Shown: positions 1 through 6,561, counted from the first letter of the stretch. The stretch is 16,180 bases of DNA from SIG607 sp045614505 (GCA_045614505.1 JAZLDA010000095.1:1-16180); one strand, 5' to 3'. The notes: a model not told the origin generated them from the sequence alone. Program-made: numbers and translations.

Positions 1-11
1 ATTTTCCCTTA

Positions 12-251
12 TTAGTCGTTAACGTAGGGGAGAATAGCTACCTGACGTGCGCGCTTGATAGCGATAGTAAGCTTGCGCTGATGAGCAGCACAGGTACCGG
101 TTGCACGGCGGGGAAGAATCTTAGCGCGTTCGGAAACGAACTTACGAAGGCGTGCGATATCCTTGTAATCAATTTCTTCTACGCGGTCTGCACAGAAATG
201 ACAAATCTTTTTACGAGCTTTTCTATGTGCAGGTCTTTCATTCTTTTCCAT
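12..251 (-). CDS. rpsR: 30S ribosomal protein S18
   Basis: S18 sits on the platform of the small ribosomal subunit as a heterodimer with S6. The 79-residue product has the complete family core, including the ARLRKFVSERAKILPRR stretch and the TGTCAAHQRKL and AIKRARQVAILPY signatures near the C-terminus. It is the zinc-ribbon form: a CHFC pair near the N-terminus and a Cys-Ala-Ala-His in the middle supply the metal ligands. I start at the ATG at 251 because an AGGAGGT at 259-265 lies 7 bases upstream. The in-frame TTG at 257 would leave only one base of spacing. It is the last gene of rpsF-ssb-rpsR, 51 bp after ssb. Identification is very secure. Confidence 0.97.
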   Translation of the reverse strand: MEKNERPAHRKARKKICHFCADRVEEIDYKDIARLRKFVSERAKILPRRATGTCAAHQRKLTIAIKRARQVAILPYVND

Positions 252-279
252 TTTCAAGACCTCCTGAATTTTTTGTAGG

Positions 280-295
280 GTGACTAATTAGTCAC
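280..295. repeat. 16-bp perfect palindrome between ssb and rpsR
   Basis: GTGACTAATTAGTCAC is a perfect palindrome. As RNA it forms a 6-bp stem with an AAUU loop. It lies 7 bases past the ssb stop and just before the rpsR ribosome binding site, within the operon. No T-tract follows, so it is not a terminator. It could be an mRNA-stability or processing hairpin, or a protein-binding site. Function is not known. Confidence 0.6.
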
Positions 296-302
296 AGTTG
301 AA

Positions 303-725
303 TTAGAACGGCAAATCTTCGTCAGATTCTCCGGGAACCTCGGTAAACTCATTTACAGAGGCATTGCTGAAGGAAGCCGGAGCATCAGTTCCGGGAGCAG
401 CAGAATCGCGCTTAGACTCGACGAATTGAGCATTGTTAGCTATAACCTCGAACACAGTGCGGTTTTTACCTTCCTTATCGGTATAACGACGGGTCTGGAT
501 AGAGCCCTCGATACCAATCATACTGCCCTTTTTAAAATATTTTGTAATGAATTCTGCGGTCTGTCTCCAGGCGACGATATTAATAAAATCAGCCTGGGTT
601 TCTTCTCCTGCCTTATAGCGACGGGAAACCGCGATAGAGAAGGTGGTTACAGACACACCGCTGGGTGTGGTTTTGAGTTCAGGGTCAGCAGTAAGACGAC
701 CTGTAAGAACAACAAGATTAAACAT
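303..725 (-). CDS. ssb: Single-stranded DNA-binding protein
   Basis: The 140-residue protein binds single-stranded DNA during replication, recombination and repair. The N-terminal OB fold (about residues 1-105) is clear: MFNLVVLTGRLTADPELK at the start, then FINIVAWRQTAEFITKYFKKG and IGIEGSIQTRRYTDKEG. A short disordered linker rich in Ala, Ser and Pro follows. The chain ends in the acidic tip DEDLPF, the docking peptide for partner proteins such as PriA and RecQ, so the gene is complete. The start ATG has a GAGAGG about 9 bases upstream. It lies between rpsF and rpsR, as usual in Firmicutes, 19 bp after rpsF, and is co-transcribed from the rpsF promoter. Confidence 0.97.
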   Translation of the reverse strand: MFNLVVLTGRLTADPELKTTPSGVSVTTFSIAVSRRYKAGEETQADFINIVAWRQTAEFITKYFKKGSMIGIEGSIQTRRYTDKEGKNRTVFEVIANNAQFVESKRDSAAPGTDAPASFSNASVNEFTEVPGESDEDLPF

Positions 726-744
726 TTTAACGCATCCTCTCTAA

Positions 745-1026
745 TTACTTTTTAATAACCATTGCACGAAGAACGCCGTCGGTAATACCGGCAATACGCT
801 CTAATTCAGCAGGGAATTCGGGGCCTGCTGTAAAGGTTGTGAAAACATAGTAGCCTTCTGCCTCGTCTTCGATAAGATAAGCAAGCTTGCGCTTACCCCA
901 ATCGTCAACATTTTCGATGGTACCGTTTTCAGCTATCAGGGTGTTGAACTTTTCTACCAAAGCCTTGGTAGCTTCTTCACCGTTTGCTACGGAAAATACC
1001 ATAGCAGCCTCATACTTATTAGTCAT
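745..1026 (-). CDS. rpsF: 30S ribosomal protein S6
   Basis: The 93-residue product pairs with S18 on the 30S platform. It has the usual S6 layout: MTNKYEAAMVFS at the start (family YEtmvi-type strand), then the GTIENVDDWGKRKLAYLI core, EGYYVFTTFTAGPE, and the closing LRAMVIKK. I use the ATG at 1026, which has AAGGAG at 1037-1042, ten bases upstream. An alternative ATG at 1050 adds eight residues (MSIRRCNA), would lie within the structured leader and has no ribosome binding site. It is the first gene of the rpsF-ssb-rpsR operon, transcribed from the consensus promoter at 1112-1140. The leader hairpins suggest feedback by the S6:S18 complex. Confidence 0.96.
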   Translation of the reverse strand: MTNKYEAAMVFSVANGEEATKALVEKFNTLIAENGTIENVDDWGKRKLAYLIEDEAEGYYVFTTFTAGPEFPAELERIAGITDGVLRAMVIKK

Positions 1027-1036
1027 CGCGTTGCAC

Positions 1037-1077
1037 CTCCTTATGGACATTTGTCCGGTCCGCAGACCGGCAAGGAG
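1037..1077 (-). promoter_or_regulatory. Candidate S6:S18-binding leader of rpsF
   Basis: In the rpsF mRNA, CUCCUU (1077-1072) can pair perfectly with AAGGAG (1042-1037), which is the rpsF Shine-Dalgarno. Inside this helix is a 6-bp GC hairpin, CCGGUC-UGCG-GACCGG (1070-1055), followed by a small GGAC-AAAU-GUCC hairpin (1056-1045) that shares two bases with it. S6 leaders in many bacteria carry an RNA motif that binds the S6:S18 dimer and represses the operon. Position, SD pairing and the exposed CCG-rich helix fit that class, but I have not matched the full consensus. Confidence 0.55.
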
Positions 1078-1111
1078 CTAATAGGGGCATACTGCCACCA
1101 ATAGCCTATCT

Positions 1112-1140
1112 ATTATACAAGGACAAACTTGATTTGTCAA
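1112..1140 (-). promoter_or_regulatory. Consensus sigma-A promoter of rpsF-ssb-rpsR
   Basis: On the minus strand, TTGACA (1140-1135), a 17-base spacer and TATAAT (1117-1112) make a perfect -35/-10 pair. The predicted transcript starts near 1105, giving a leader of roughly 80 nt. It is back to back with the promoter at 1164-1192; their -35 boxes are 23 bp apart. Confidence 0.9.
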
Positions 1141-1163
1141 GAGGGAATTAAGCAGTAGGATAA

Positions 1164-1192
1164 TTGACTTTTGAAGGGACAGGTTGTATAAT
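1164..1192 (+). promoter_or_regulatory. Consensus promoter of the 252-residue membrane protein gene
   Basis: TTGACT (1164-1169), a 17-base spacer and TATAAT (1187-1192) lie just upstream of the GGAGGT and the start at 1223. It diverges from the rpsF promoter. Confidence 0.85.
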
Positions 1193-1222
1193 ATTTTCAG
1201 ACTTTAACGGAGGTAATGACAG

Positions 1223-1981
1223 TTGACTTCTACTTTAATTCTTTATATTCTCAGAGCTGTGGCATCACTGGTTTTGCCCGCCGCCGCATTTGTTTACGTG
1301 CGAACTAAATTTTCCGGAAAGCTTCGTAATTTTTTTGACGGAGCGGCAGTCTACATTATTTTCTACTGTCTTATTTATGCGGTTGTCTCCACATATCTTG
1401 AAATGTTCACAAATATTTTCGAGAGTGTTAACGACAGCTATATGCGTGTTTTGGTGAATATTATTCTTGAGACACTGTGTGTTGCTCTTGGCTATCTTAT
1501 CTGGTTTAAAGCGGCTGTAAAAAAGCAACAGGACAACGGAGTGGGACTTATGACCGGTGTGGGCTTTTCCTCATTACTGCTTATTGTTTCCCACACTATA
1601 CCGTCGGTGGTCAATGTGGTTATCAGCGCGATGTATATGAAAAATCCCGAGGCAAACGTTTCGGCTGTATTCGAGGGAAATATATATCAGGTCAGCAGTG
1701 CTACGCCTCTTTCGCTGTTCCTTGATTTGCTGGAAATGATTTTCCTGTTTGCCCTTGAAACCGCAATTGCCGCCACATTCTACCGTGTGCTTCGCTGTGA
1801 AAACCGAAAAATATGGCTGCTTGCGGCAATGATTCTCAGAATGGGAGCGTATGTTGCAGTGAGCCTTACCGATATGCTGGAGAGGGCAGTAACAGTTATA
1901 ATATTTGGCGCAATAACCGTTGTTGCCGCCGGTATGATATATTCCCTTATAACGACTGTTGTTTGTCGAAACGCTGAATAG
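1223..1981 (+). CDS. Multi-pass membrane protein, possibly YhfC-like
   Basis: This is a 252-residue hydrophobic protein with about six or seven predicted membrane segments: near residues 5-25, 38-60, 75-95, 105-130, 155-180, 195-215 and 220-243. Length and layout recall the YhfC/CPBP-like family of predicted intramembrane proteases, but the central segment reads GLMTGVGFSSLLLIVSHTI. It lacks the Gly-His/Glu-rich motif expected of an active member, so I do not assign a function. The start is TTG at 1223, 8 bases after GGAGGT (1209-1214); the ATG at 1216 is in another frame. It is a single-gene unit with its own promoter. The last codons (about VVCRNAE and stop) lie inside a palindromic element starting near 1961, so the original C-terminus may have been replaced. 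Confidence 0.75.
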   Translation: MTSTLILYILRAVASLVLPAAAFVYVRTKFSGKLRNFFDGAAVYIIFYCLIYAVVSTYLEMFTNIFESVNDSYMRVLVNIILETLCVALGYLIWFKAAVKKQQDNGVGLMTGVGFSSLLLIVSHTIPSVVNVVISAMYMKNPEANVSAVFEGNIYQVSSATPLSLFLDLLEMIFLFALETAIAATFYRVLRCENRKIWLLAAMILRMGAYVAVSLTDMLERAVTVIIFGAITVVAAGMIYSLITTVVCRNAE

Positions 1982-2146
1982 CGCTTCGACAAGCCGATTT
2001 TATCGGCTTTGCACAAATGAATTCTTGAAAATTCAATTGTGCACAACATTCATTGCAATGGGTTTAGTCAAATTTTCTTTGAAAATTTGCTCCCAAATCA
2101 AAGATTTGGTGTCGAAACAGTAAATTCCTTTACTGTTTCGACTAAC
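1961..2146. repeat. Palindrome-packed, MITE-like block with terminal inverted repeats
   Basis: The block is bounded by imperfect 12-bp inverted repeats, GTTTGTCGAAAC (1961-1972) and GTTTCGACTAAC (2135-2146), with 11 of 12 matching. It is filled with six hairpins: 1963-1992 (8+4 bp, one mismatch), 1991-2009 (8 bp), 2011-2042 (6+6 bp around an A/A mismatch), 2069-2089 (9 bp), 2093-2109 (7 bp) and 2111-2142 (14 bp, loop TTCC). A 10-bp palindrome CATTGCAATG lies at 2051-2060. It carries no gene except the last codons of the upstream ORF. The boundaries are my inference. A non-autonomous mobile element or dispersed intergenic repeat is the likeliest reading. Confidence 0.6.
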
Positions 2147-2194
2147 TATAACCATTATAAAGCCTTTTGTGCGAAAACCCGAAGAGTAAAAATC

Positions 2195-2227
2195 AAATGA
2201 CCTGTCGAGAGTGACAGGTCATTTTTT
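2195..2227. terminator. Bidirectional rho-independent terminator
   Basis: AAATGACCTGTC (2195-2206) and GACAGGTCATTT (2213-2224) make a perfect 12-bp stem with a 6-base loop. A T run follows on the plus strand (to 2227), and TTTGATTTTT follows on the minus strand. It serves the convergent genes ending at 1981 and 2231. Confidence 0.9.
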
Positions 2228-2230
2228 ATG

Positions 2231-4288
2231 CTATTCTACTCCTCTATAGTACATTCCTCTTGTAAATTCGGTGTCGGGCGTACTGCCATTTTTGTAAGAG
2301 ACAATAACCTCTTCTACTCTTTCCTTGCTTTCATCGGTAAAGTAAAGGAGAAAGGTGTCAACGCCGAATTCACCGAGTCTGTCGGCAAGCCAAAGGGGGC
2401 GGTCGCCAAACAATTCACTGTAACCGCTTCGGCACTTAACGGGGAAGGATACACCTTTTCTGTCCTTAACATAGCGGTCACCCTTGCAGTCCTTGCACCC
2501 CTCAAAGGAGCAGGGGCAGTTTTTTGTAATCATAAGGGGCAGTCTGCCGTAGGCAAACAGCACAGCGTCCGTAAAGGGAGAAAGTTTGTTTATCTGCTCT
2601 TTTGTAAGCTCCGGCGAGAGCACAGCCGCATTTGCTCCAAGTTCCTTTGCCGTTTTAAGGGAGTGGGAGGAAAAAATATTAAGTGCGTTTCCGAAAACAG
2701 CAGTCAGTCCTGCGTTCTTTACTGCTTTTAACTGACCGAGGTTTTGCACCAGCGCGGCAGTAAAGCCTGCCTCTTTTGCTTTTTGAAGTCTTTTTTCAAG
2801 AGAGCTTGAGAAAAGTCCTGCGCGGGGAAGCTCTGCAATGGGGGTTATTTCCTTTAAATCGGAAATATCGTGGTCGGCTTCAATGGGCAAGAGCACCGCC
2901 GAAATTTTTGACAAATCTTTCGGAAGAAGGGATAAATCATTCAGTCTTATCCAAAGGTCGGGTTCTTTTTTTGTCCTTTCGAAAAGCTGCGGCTCAAAGG
3001 CAAGGGAAACAATTTCTCTTTTTGTTTCACAGCGCTTTTTACAAAGTAATTCGCAGGCTTTTCTGCGCAGCTCGTTAAGTGACGACATACGAACTGTAAT
3101 ATCCTTGTCTAAAACTATTTCTGTTTTCTTTGCATAATATGGTGTTGAACCCAGTTTTGTAAGCTGTGTTTTTGCGGTTTCAAAGCTTAAAGGCTTATTG
3201 ATGGCTTTTTCGGGAATGTCTCCCACTGCCGTTACCTCATTTTCTCCGTCGCTGAAAGTGACCTGCATAGGCTTATTTTCCTTTATTTCTGCAAAGACGG
3301 TGACAGGAACGCCCTGCCGCTCTCTTCTTATAAGAGAATGTAAATAAGGATAAGCGTCACTTGCTATTGCCACGTCATCTTTAGTTCTTGTGCCGAACAT
3401 ATCTTTTCCTGTTTTGTTGGTGAAATATCCGTCGGTAAAACCCGAGCGGCTGAAAACACTTTCAAGGCATTGCTTAATTTCTTCACTCACTTCGCCGCTG
3501 TCTGCCATGCTTCTGAAAGCGTTAGAGGCGGCGGCAACATACTCGGGTCTCTTCATTCTGCCCTCGATTTTAAGGGAAGCAACACCCATTTCGGAAAGCT
3601 CTTTTAAATGCTCCAGCAGGGATAAATCTTTAAGGCTTAATACATAATCGTTTCCCTGTTGGTCCTTAAAAGGCAGACGGCATGGGCCTGCGCAAAGTCC
3701 TCGGTTTCCGCTTCTTCCTCCCAAAAGCGCTGAGAGCAGACACTGTCCCGAAAGGCACATACAAAGGGCGCCGTGGACAAAAACTTCGATTTCTATATCA
3801 AGGCGTTTTGCTTCCTCGCAAAGGTCGGCTAACTCTTTTCTGTTCATTTCTCTTGCGGCGACCACTCGGCAAAAACCCATTTCTTTAAGAGGCAAAAGGG
3901 CGTCTTTGTGACAAACGGTCATTTGTGTGGAAGCGTGAAGAGAGAGATTTGGCAAGTGCTTTTTCAAAAGCGCGGCAAGTCCCAAATCTGCAATAATCGC
4001 TCCGTCAATTCCGAGATTATAAGCATTAGTTGCAAGAGATAGCGCTCTGTGCATTTCGTTATCGGCAATAAGAATATTCAGGGTGAGATATACCTTTACC
4101 CCTCTTATATGGCAGTAATCTATTGCGTTTTTAAGGGAAACAGAGTCAAAATTATCGGCATTTCGTCTGGCGTTAAAGTCCTTCGCACCTAGATACACCG
4201 CATCAGCGCCGGCTCTCACTGCGGCGAAAAGCATCTCTTCATTTCCCACGGGCGCCAGTATTTCGGGAGAAAATTTAATTCCCGGCAT
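2231..4288 (-). CDS. U32-family protein, RlhA-type 23S rRNA hydroxylase
   Basis: The 685-residue protein belongs to the U32 'peptidase' family with a C-terminal DUF3656 (collagenase-like) region. The nearest characterised relative is RlhA, which hydroxylates cytidine 2501 of 23S rRNA using prephenate-dependent chemistry and an iron-sulfur cluster. Residues 8-125 form the barrel start (PEILAPVGNEEML, AGADAVYLGAK, LHASTQMTVCH). The U32 signature EVFVHGALCMCLSGQCLLS is at about 168-186. Cysteines 176, 183, 199 and 203 are spaced C-x6-C-x15-C-x3-C, as expected for the cluster. A second cysteine group (CPCSFEGCKDC) lies near the C-terminus. Start: ATG at 4288 after GGAGGTGAT; the in-frame ATG at 4318 has no ribosome binding site. 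It is monocistronic. A true protease role is unlikely but not excluded. Confidence 0.88.
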   Translation of the reverse strand: MPGIKFSPEILAPVGNEEMLFAAVRAGADAVYLGAKDFNARRNADNFDSVSLKNAIDYCHIRGVKVYLTLNILIADNEMHRALSLATNAYNLGIDGAIIADLGLAALLKKHLPNLSLHASTQMTVCHKDALLPLKEMGFCRVVAAREMNRKELADLCEEAKRLDIEIEVFVHGALCMCLSGQCLLSALLGGRSGNRGLCAGPCRLPFKDQQGNDYVLSLKDLSLLEHLKELSEMGVASLKIEGRMKRPEYVAAASNAFRSMADSGEVSEEIKQCLESVFSRSGFTDGYFTNKTGKDMFGTRTKDDVAIASDAYPYLHSLIRRERQGVPVTVFAEIKENKPMQVTFSDGENEVTAVGDIPEKAINKPLSFETAKTQLTKLGSTPYYAKKTEIVLDKDITVRMSSLNELRRKACELLCKKRCETKREIVSLAFEPQLFERTKKEPDLWIRLNDLSLLPKDLSKISAVLLPIEADHDISDLKEITPIAELPRAGLFSSSLEKRLQKAKEAGFTAALVQNLGQLKAVKNAGLTAVFGNALNIFSSHSLKTAKELGANAAVLSPELTKEQINKLSPFTDAVLFAYGRLPLMITKNCPCSFEGCKDCKGDRYVKDRKGVSFPVKCRSGYSELFGDRPLWLADRLGEFGVDTFLLYFTDESKERVEEVIVSYKNGSTPDTEFTRGMYYRGVE

Positions 4289-4361
4289 ATCATCACCTCC
4301 ACCGTAACATTGTAACATAAAAATAAAGTAAAGTAAAATACTAAAAATAAATATCTATTTG

Positions 4362-4390
4362 TTGCAAAATATTAACAGCGGTGGTATACT
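4362..4390 (+). promoter_or_regulatory. Promoter of mgtE
   Basis: TTGCAA (4362-4367), a 17-base spacer and TATACT (4385-4390). The predicted transcript starts near 4397, leaving an approximately 120-nt leader before mgtE. The minus-strand promoter of the U32 gene must lie in the same AT-rich gap, but I see no good -35/-10 pair for it. Confidence 0.75.
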
Positions 4391-4410
4391 TTTCTTATAG
4401 ATTTTTTTAA

Positions 4411-4519
4411 AAGAGAGGTGAGCTGCGTGGACGCAGGAGCGAATCCCCGAAGTAGTAAATTTAATAAACGCGGCTCAGAGGATAAAAGTATTCTTCTGTA
4501 GACGCAGAAGGAGGCTTTT
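4411..4519 (+). promoter_or_regulatory. Structured mgtE leader, candidate riboswitch of unassigned class
   Basis: The leader can fold as a closing helix TGAGC/GCTCA (4419-4423 with 4473-4477) around a CTGCG-TGGA-CGCAG hairpin (4423-4436; the helices share one base). A GAGGATA-type hairpin (4479-4494) follows, and then CTTCTG/CAGAAG (4493-4510), which covers part of the Shine-Dalgarno AAGGAGG (4508-4514). The last two are mutually exclusive. GACGCAG also occurs twice (4430-4436 and 4501-4507), so CTGCGT (4423-4428) can pair with either copy. That is switch-like architecture. The sequence lacks the conserved M-box (ykoK) core that usually precedes mgtE. Class and ligand are unknown; a cation is the natural guess. 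Confidence 0.5.
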
Positions 4520-5941
4520 ATGGAAGAAAGAAAAGATATTATGCTTCCCGAGGAAGAGGCGGTTTTCGAAAACCGTGACTATACCGAAGAGATACTCTCG
4601 ATTATACGAAGCGGTGCTCCGAAGGAAGAAATCAATGAAAAATTAGAGGATTATCATGACAACGATATAGCTCAGGCGCTGGAGTTTCTGACCCCCCAGG
4701 AGCGTGACAGCCTGTACGATACGCTGGGCACTGAGGCTGTGTCGGACATCTTTACCTACCTTGACGACGTTGATACCTACATTCAAGAGCTGGAAAGCGA
4801 TGAGGCGGCTGACATTATTGAAAGCATGGACGCCGACGATGCGGTGGATGTTCTCGATGAGCTGGAGGAGGAAAAGCGTCAGGAAATAATTGAGCTTCTC
4901 GACCCCGAAGCAAAAGAGGATATTGAGCTTATTGATTCCTACGACGAGGACGAATTCGGTAGTATAATGACTACCAACTTTATTGTTATAAGCGCAACAC
5001 TGACAGTAAAGCAGGCAATGCGCCAGCTTATAAAGCAGGCGGCGGATAACGATAACATTTCCACTATTTATACAGTTGATGAGCAAAACAGATTTTACGG
5101 CGCCATTGATTTAAAAGAGCTTATTCTTGCCCGTCAGGATACCCTTCTTGAATCTCTTATTGTAACCTCTTATCCTTATGTTTACGCAAATGAGAGCATT
5201 TCTCAGACCATTGAGCAGCTGCGTGAATATTCTGAGGACTCCATACCTGTCCTTTCCCCCGAGGATAAAAACCTTATCGGTGTAATCACCTCTCAGGACA
5301 TTGTTGAAATCATAGAAAACGAGAGCGGCGAGGACTATGCAAGACTTGCCGGTCTTAGCGGAGAAGAAGACGAAAAAGAGCCTGTTATAAAAAGTATAAG
5401 GAAGCGTATTCCGTGGCTTATGGTGCTACTTGTACTTGGTATGGTGGTGTCTTCGGTAGCAGGACTTTTTGAAAATGTTGTTAAAGAGCTTGCGCTTATT
5501 GTTGCCTTTCAGTCCCTGATTCTTGGTATGGCAGGTAACGTGGGCACCCAGTCCCTTGCGGTGACTATAAGCACCCTGTCGGGGGAAACCCTCGGTTTTA
5601 AGGATAACGCAAAAAAGGTTATGAGAGAGCTGAGAATAGGCTTTTTAAACGGCGTTATATTAGGAGTGCTGTCCACTGCAGTAATCGGTCTTTATATTTA
5701 TTTCTCAAAGGATTACAGCCTAAGAGATGCCTTTATGACAAGTGGCTGTGTGGGACTTGCAATGTGTATAGCTATGACAGTTTCGGGCTTTACGGGCACC
5801 TTTATTCCCCTTGCCTTTAAAAAGATAGGAATTGACCCTGCCGTGGCTTCTGGTCCCCTTATTACAACTATAAACGACCTTGTGGCAGTGGTTATCTATT
5901 ACGGCCTTGCCTGGGCGCTTTTACTCAATACATTCCTGTAA
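4520..5941 (+). CDS. mgtE: Magnesium transporter MgtE
   Basis: MgtE is a homodimeric Mg2+-gated Mg2+ channel of the inner membrane. The 473-residue product has the full family architecture. It begins with an acidic N-terminal MgtE_N superhelix (about 20-140, with DEAADIIESMDADDAVDVLDEL). Two CBS domains follow (about 145-205 and 210-270, starting at FGSIMTTNFIVI and LIVTSYPYVYANESI). A plug helix leads into five membrane segments from about residue 293. Pore signatures GMAGNVGTQS and DPAVASGPLITTINDLVAVVIYYG are intact, including the conserved Asp of the INDLVAV pore site. The start ATG has AAGGAGG five bases upstream. The long structured leader suggests RNA-level control. CYTH follows 52 bp later. 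Cobalt transport is also reported in the family. Confidence 0.96.
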   Translation: MEERKDIMLPEEEAVFENRDYTEEILSIIRSGAPKEEINEKLEDYHDNDIAQALEFLTPQERDSLYDTLGTEAVSDIFTYLDDVDTYIQELESDEAADIIESMDADDAVDVLDELEEEKRQEIIELLDPEAKEDIELIDSYDEDEFGSIMTTNFIVISATLTVKQAMRQLIKQAADNDNISTIYTVDEQNRFYGAIDLKELILARQDTLLESLIVTSYPYVYANESISQTIEQLREYSEDSIPVLSPEDKNLIGVITSQDIVEIIENESGEDYARLAGLSGEEDEKEPVIKSIRKRIPWLMVLLVLGMVVSSVAGLFENVVKELALIVAFQSLILGMAGNVGTQSLAVTISTLSGETLGFKDNAKKVMRELRIGFLNGVILGVLSTAVIGLYIYFSKDYSLRDAFMTSGCVGLAMCIAMTVSGFTGTFIPLAFKKIGIDPAVASGPLITTINDLVAVVIYYGLAWALLLNTFL

Positions 5942-5956
5942 GGCATTATGATTTTT

Positions 5957-5975
5957 GGGCGGCTTTTCACCGCCC
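5957..5975 (+). terminator. Intercistronic hairpin between mgtE and the CYTH gene
   Basis: GGGCGG (5957-5962) pairs with CCGCCC (5970-5975) around a 7-base loop, followed by a weak T-rich stretch (GATTTCTTT). The tail is poor and the CYTH ribosome binding site begins at once, so this is more likely an attenuating or mRNA-protecting hairpin than a full terminator. Confidence 0.5.
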
Positions 5976-5993
5976 GATTTCTTTGGAGGAAAT

Positions 5994-6491
5994 ATGAAAG
6001 ACTCGCTGGAAATTGAACGAAAATTTTTAATAAAGTATCCCGATATAAAGAAAATCTCCCTTATAAACGGTCTTAAAGTGGCAGAAATTGAACAGAGCTA
6101 TCTGAATGACGGCAGCAGAATAAGAAAAATTATTGAGGGAGAAGAAACAAGCTATATTAAAACCGTTAAAAAGCATATAACCAATGTAAAAAGAGAAGAA
6201 AAGGAATGGGAAATAAGCGAGGAAGAATATTTTAATGCATTGCAGAATAAAGAGCAGGGCACCGATACAATTGTTAAGACCCGTTATGCACTGCCCCTTT
6301 TCGGCTTTGTTTATGAAATAGACGTTTTTCCGTTCTGGAATGACAGAGCCTTTATGGAGGTGGAGCTGGAAATGGAAAATCAGCAGTTCCCCATACCGAA
6401 TTTTGTTGAGATTATAAAAGAAGTAACAGAGGATAAACGGTATACGAATTCTGCACTTTCAAGAAAAATAATAACCGAAAATGTTATTTAG
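5994..6491 (+). CDS. CYTH-domain triphosphate tunnel protein
   Basis: This 165-residue protein is essentially one CYTH domain, the fold of triphosphate tunnel metalloenzymes (inorganic triphosphatase, thiamine triphosphatase, class IV adenylyl cyclase). Expected tunnel residues are visible: the N-terminal EIERKF (ExExK) metal/phosphate motif, RIRK, SYIKTVKK, REEKEWEIS, VKTRYAL, YEIDVF and the acidic pair in FMEVELE. The product is most likely a small cytosolic phosphohydrolase for tripolyphosphate or a nucleoside triphosphate; substrate cannot be read from sequence. I start at the ATG at 5994, with GGAGGA 3 bases upstream. The TTG at 5955 lies before the intercistronic hairpin and lacks a binding site. 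The gene is visibly more A-rich than its neighbours. Probably co-transcribed with mgtE. Confidence 0.88.
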   Translation: MKDSLEIERKFLIKYPDIKKISLINGLKVAEIEQSYLNDGSRIRKIIEGEETSYIKTVKKHITNVKREEKEWEISEEEYFNALQNKEQGTDTIVKTRYALPLFGFVYEIDVFPFWNDRAFMEVELEMENQQFPIPNFVEIIKEVTEDKRYTNSALSRKIITENVI

Positions 6492-6501
6492 TAAAAAACT
6501 C

Positions 6502-6530
6502 TTCTATTTTGGTCCCTTTAATGGTATAAT
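6502..6530 (+). promoter_or_regulatory. Extended -10 promoter of the hydrolase-MurF-Ddl-CDF operon
   Basis: TATAAT (6525-6530) is preceded by TG one base earlier (extended -10). The -35 position (TTCTAT, 6502-6507, spacer 17) is weak, as allowed with an extended -10. It starts just past the CYTH stop and 32 bp before the hydrolase ATG. Confidence 0.7.
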
Positions 6531-6561
6531 AATATAATAATTATTTTGTAGGGTAGGCTAT

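Noticed and set aside
1947..2152. TATAAC at 1948-1953 and 2147-2152 as a target-site duplication of the palindromic block
   Set aside because: The right copy abuts the inverted repeat but the left copy is seven bases away from it, and the word is AT-rich enough to occur by chance.
2228..4090. Several long open frames opposite the U32 gene
   Set aside because: They are antisense to a gene with clear family motifs, have no ribosome binding sites and encode no recognisable protein.
2231..4288. Secreted collagenase (the U32 name)
   Set aside because: No signal peptide is present, and the C-x6-C-x15-C-x3-C cysteines fit an iron-sulfur RNA-modifying enzyme better.
4397..4519. M-box (ykoK) Mg2+ riboswitch before mgtE
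   Set aside because: The length and the conserved core segments of the M-box are missing; only a short GGTGAG-like word is shared. Kept as an unassigned structured leader instead.
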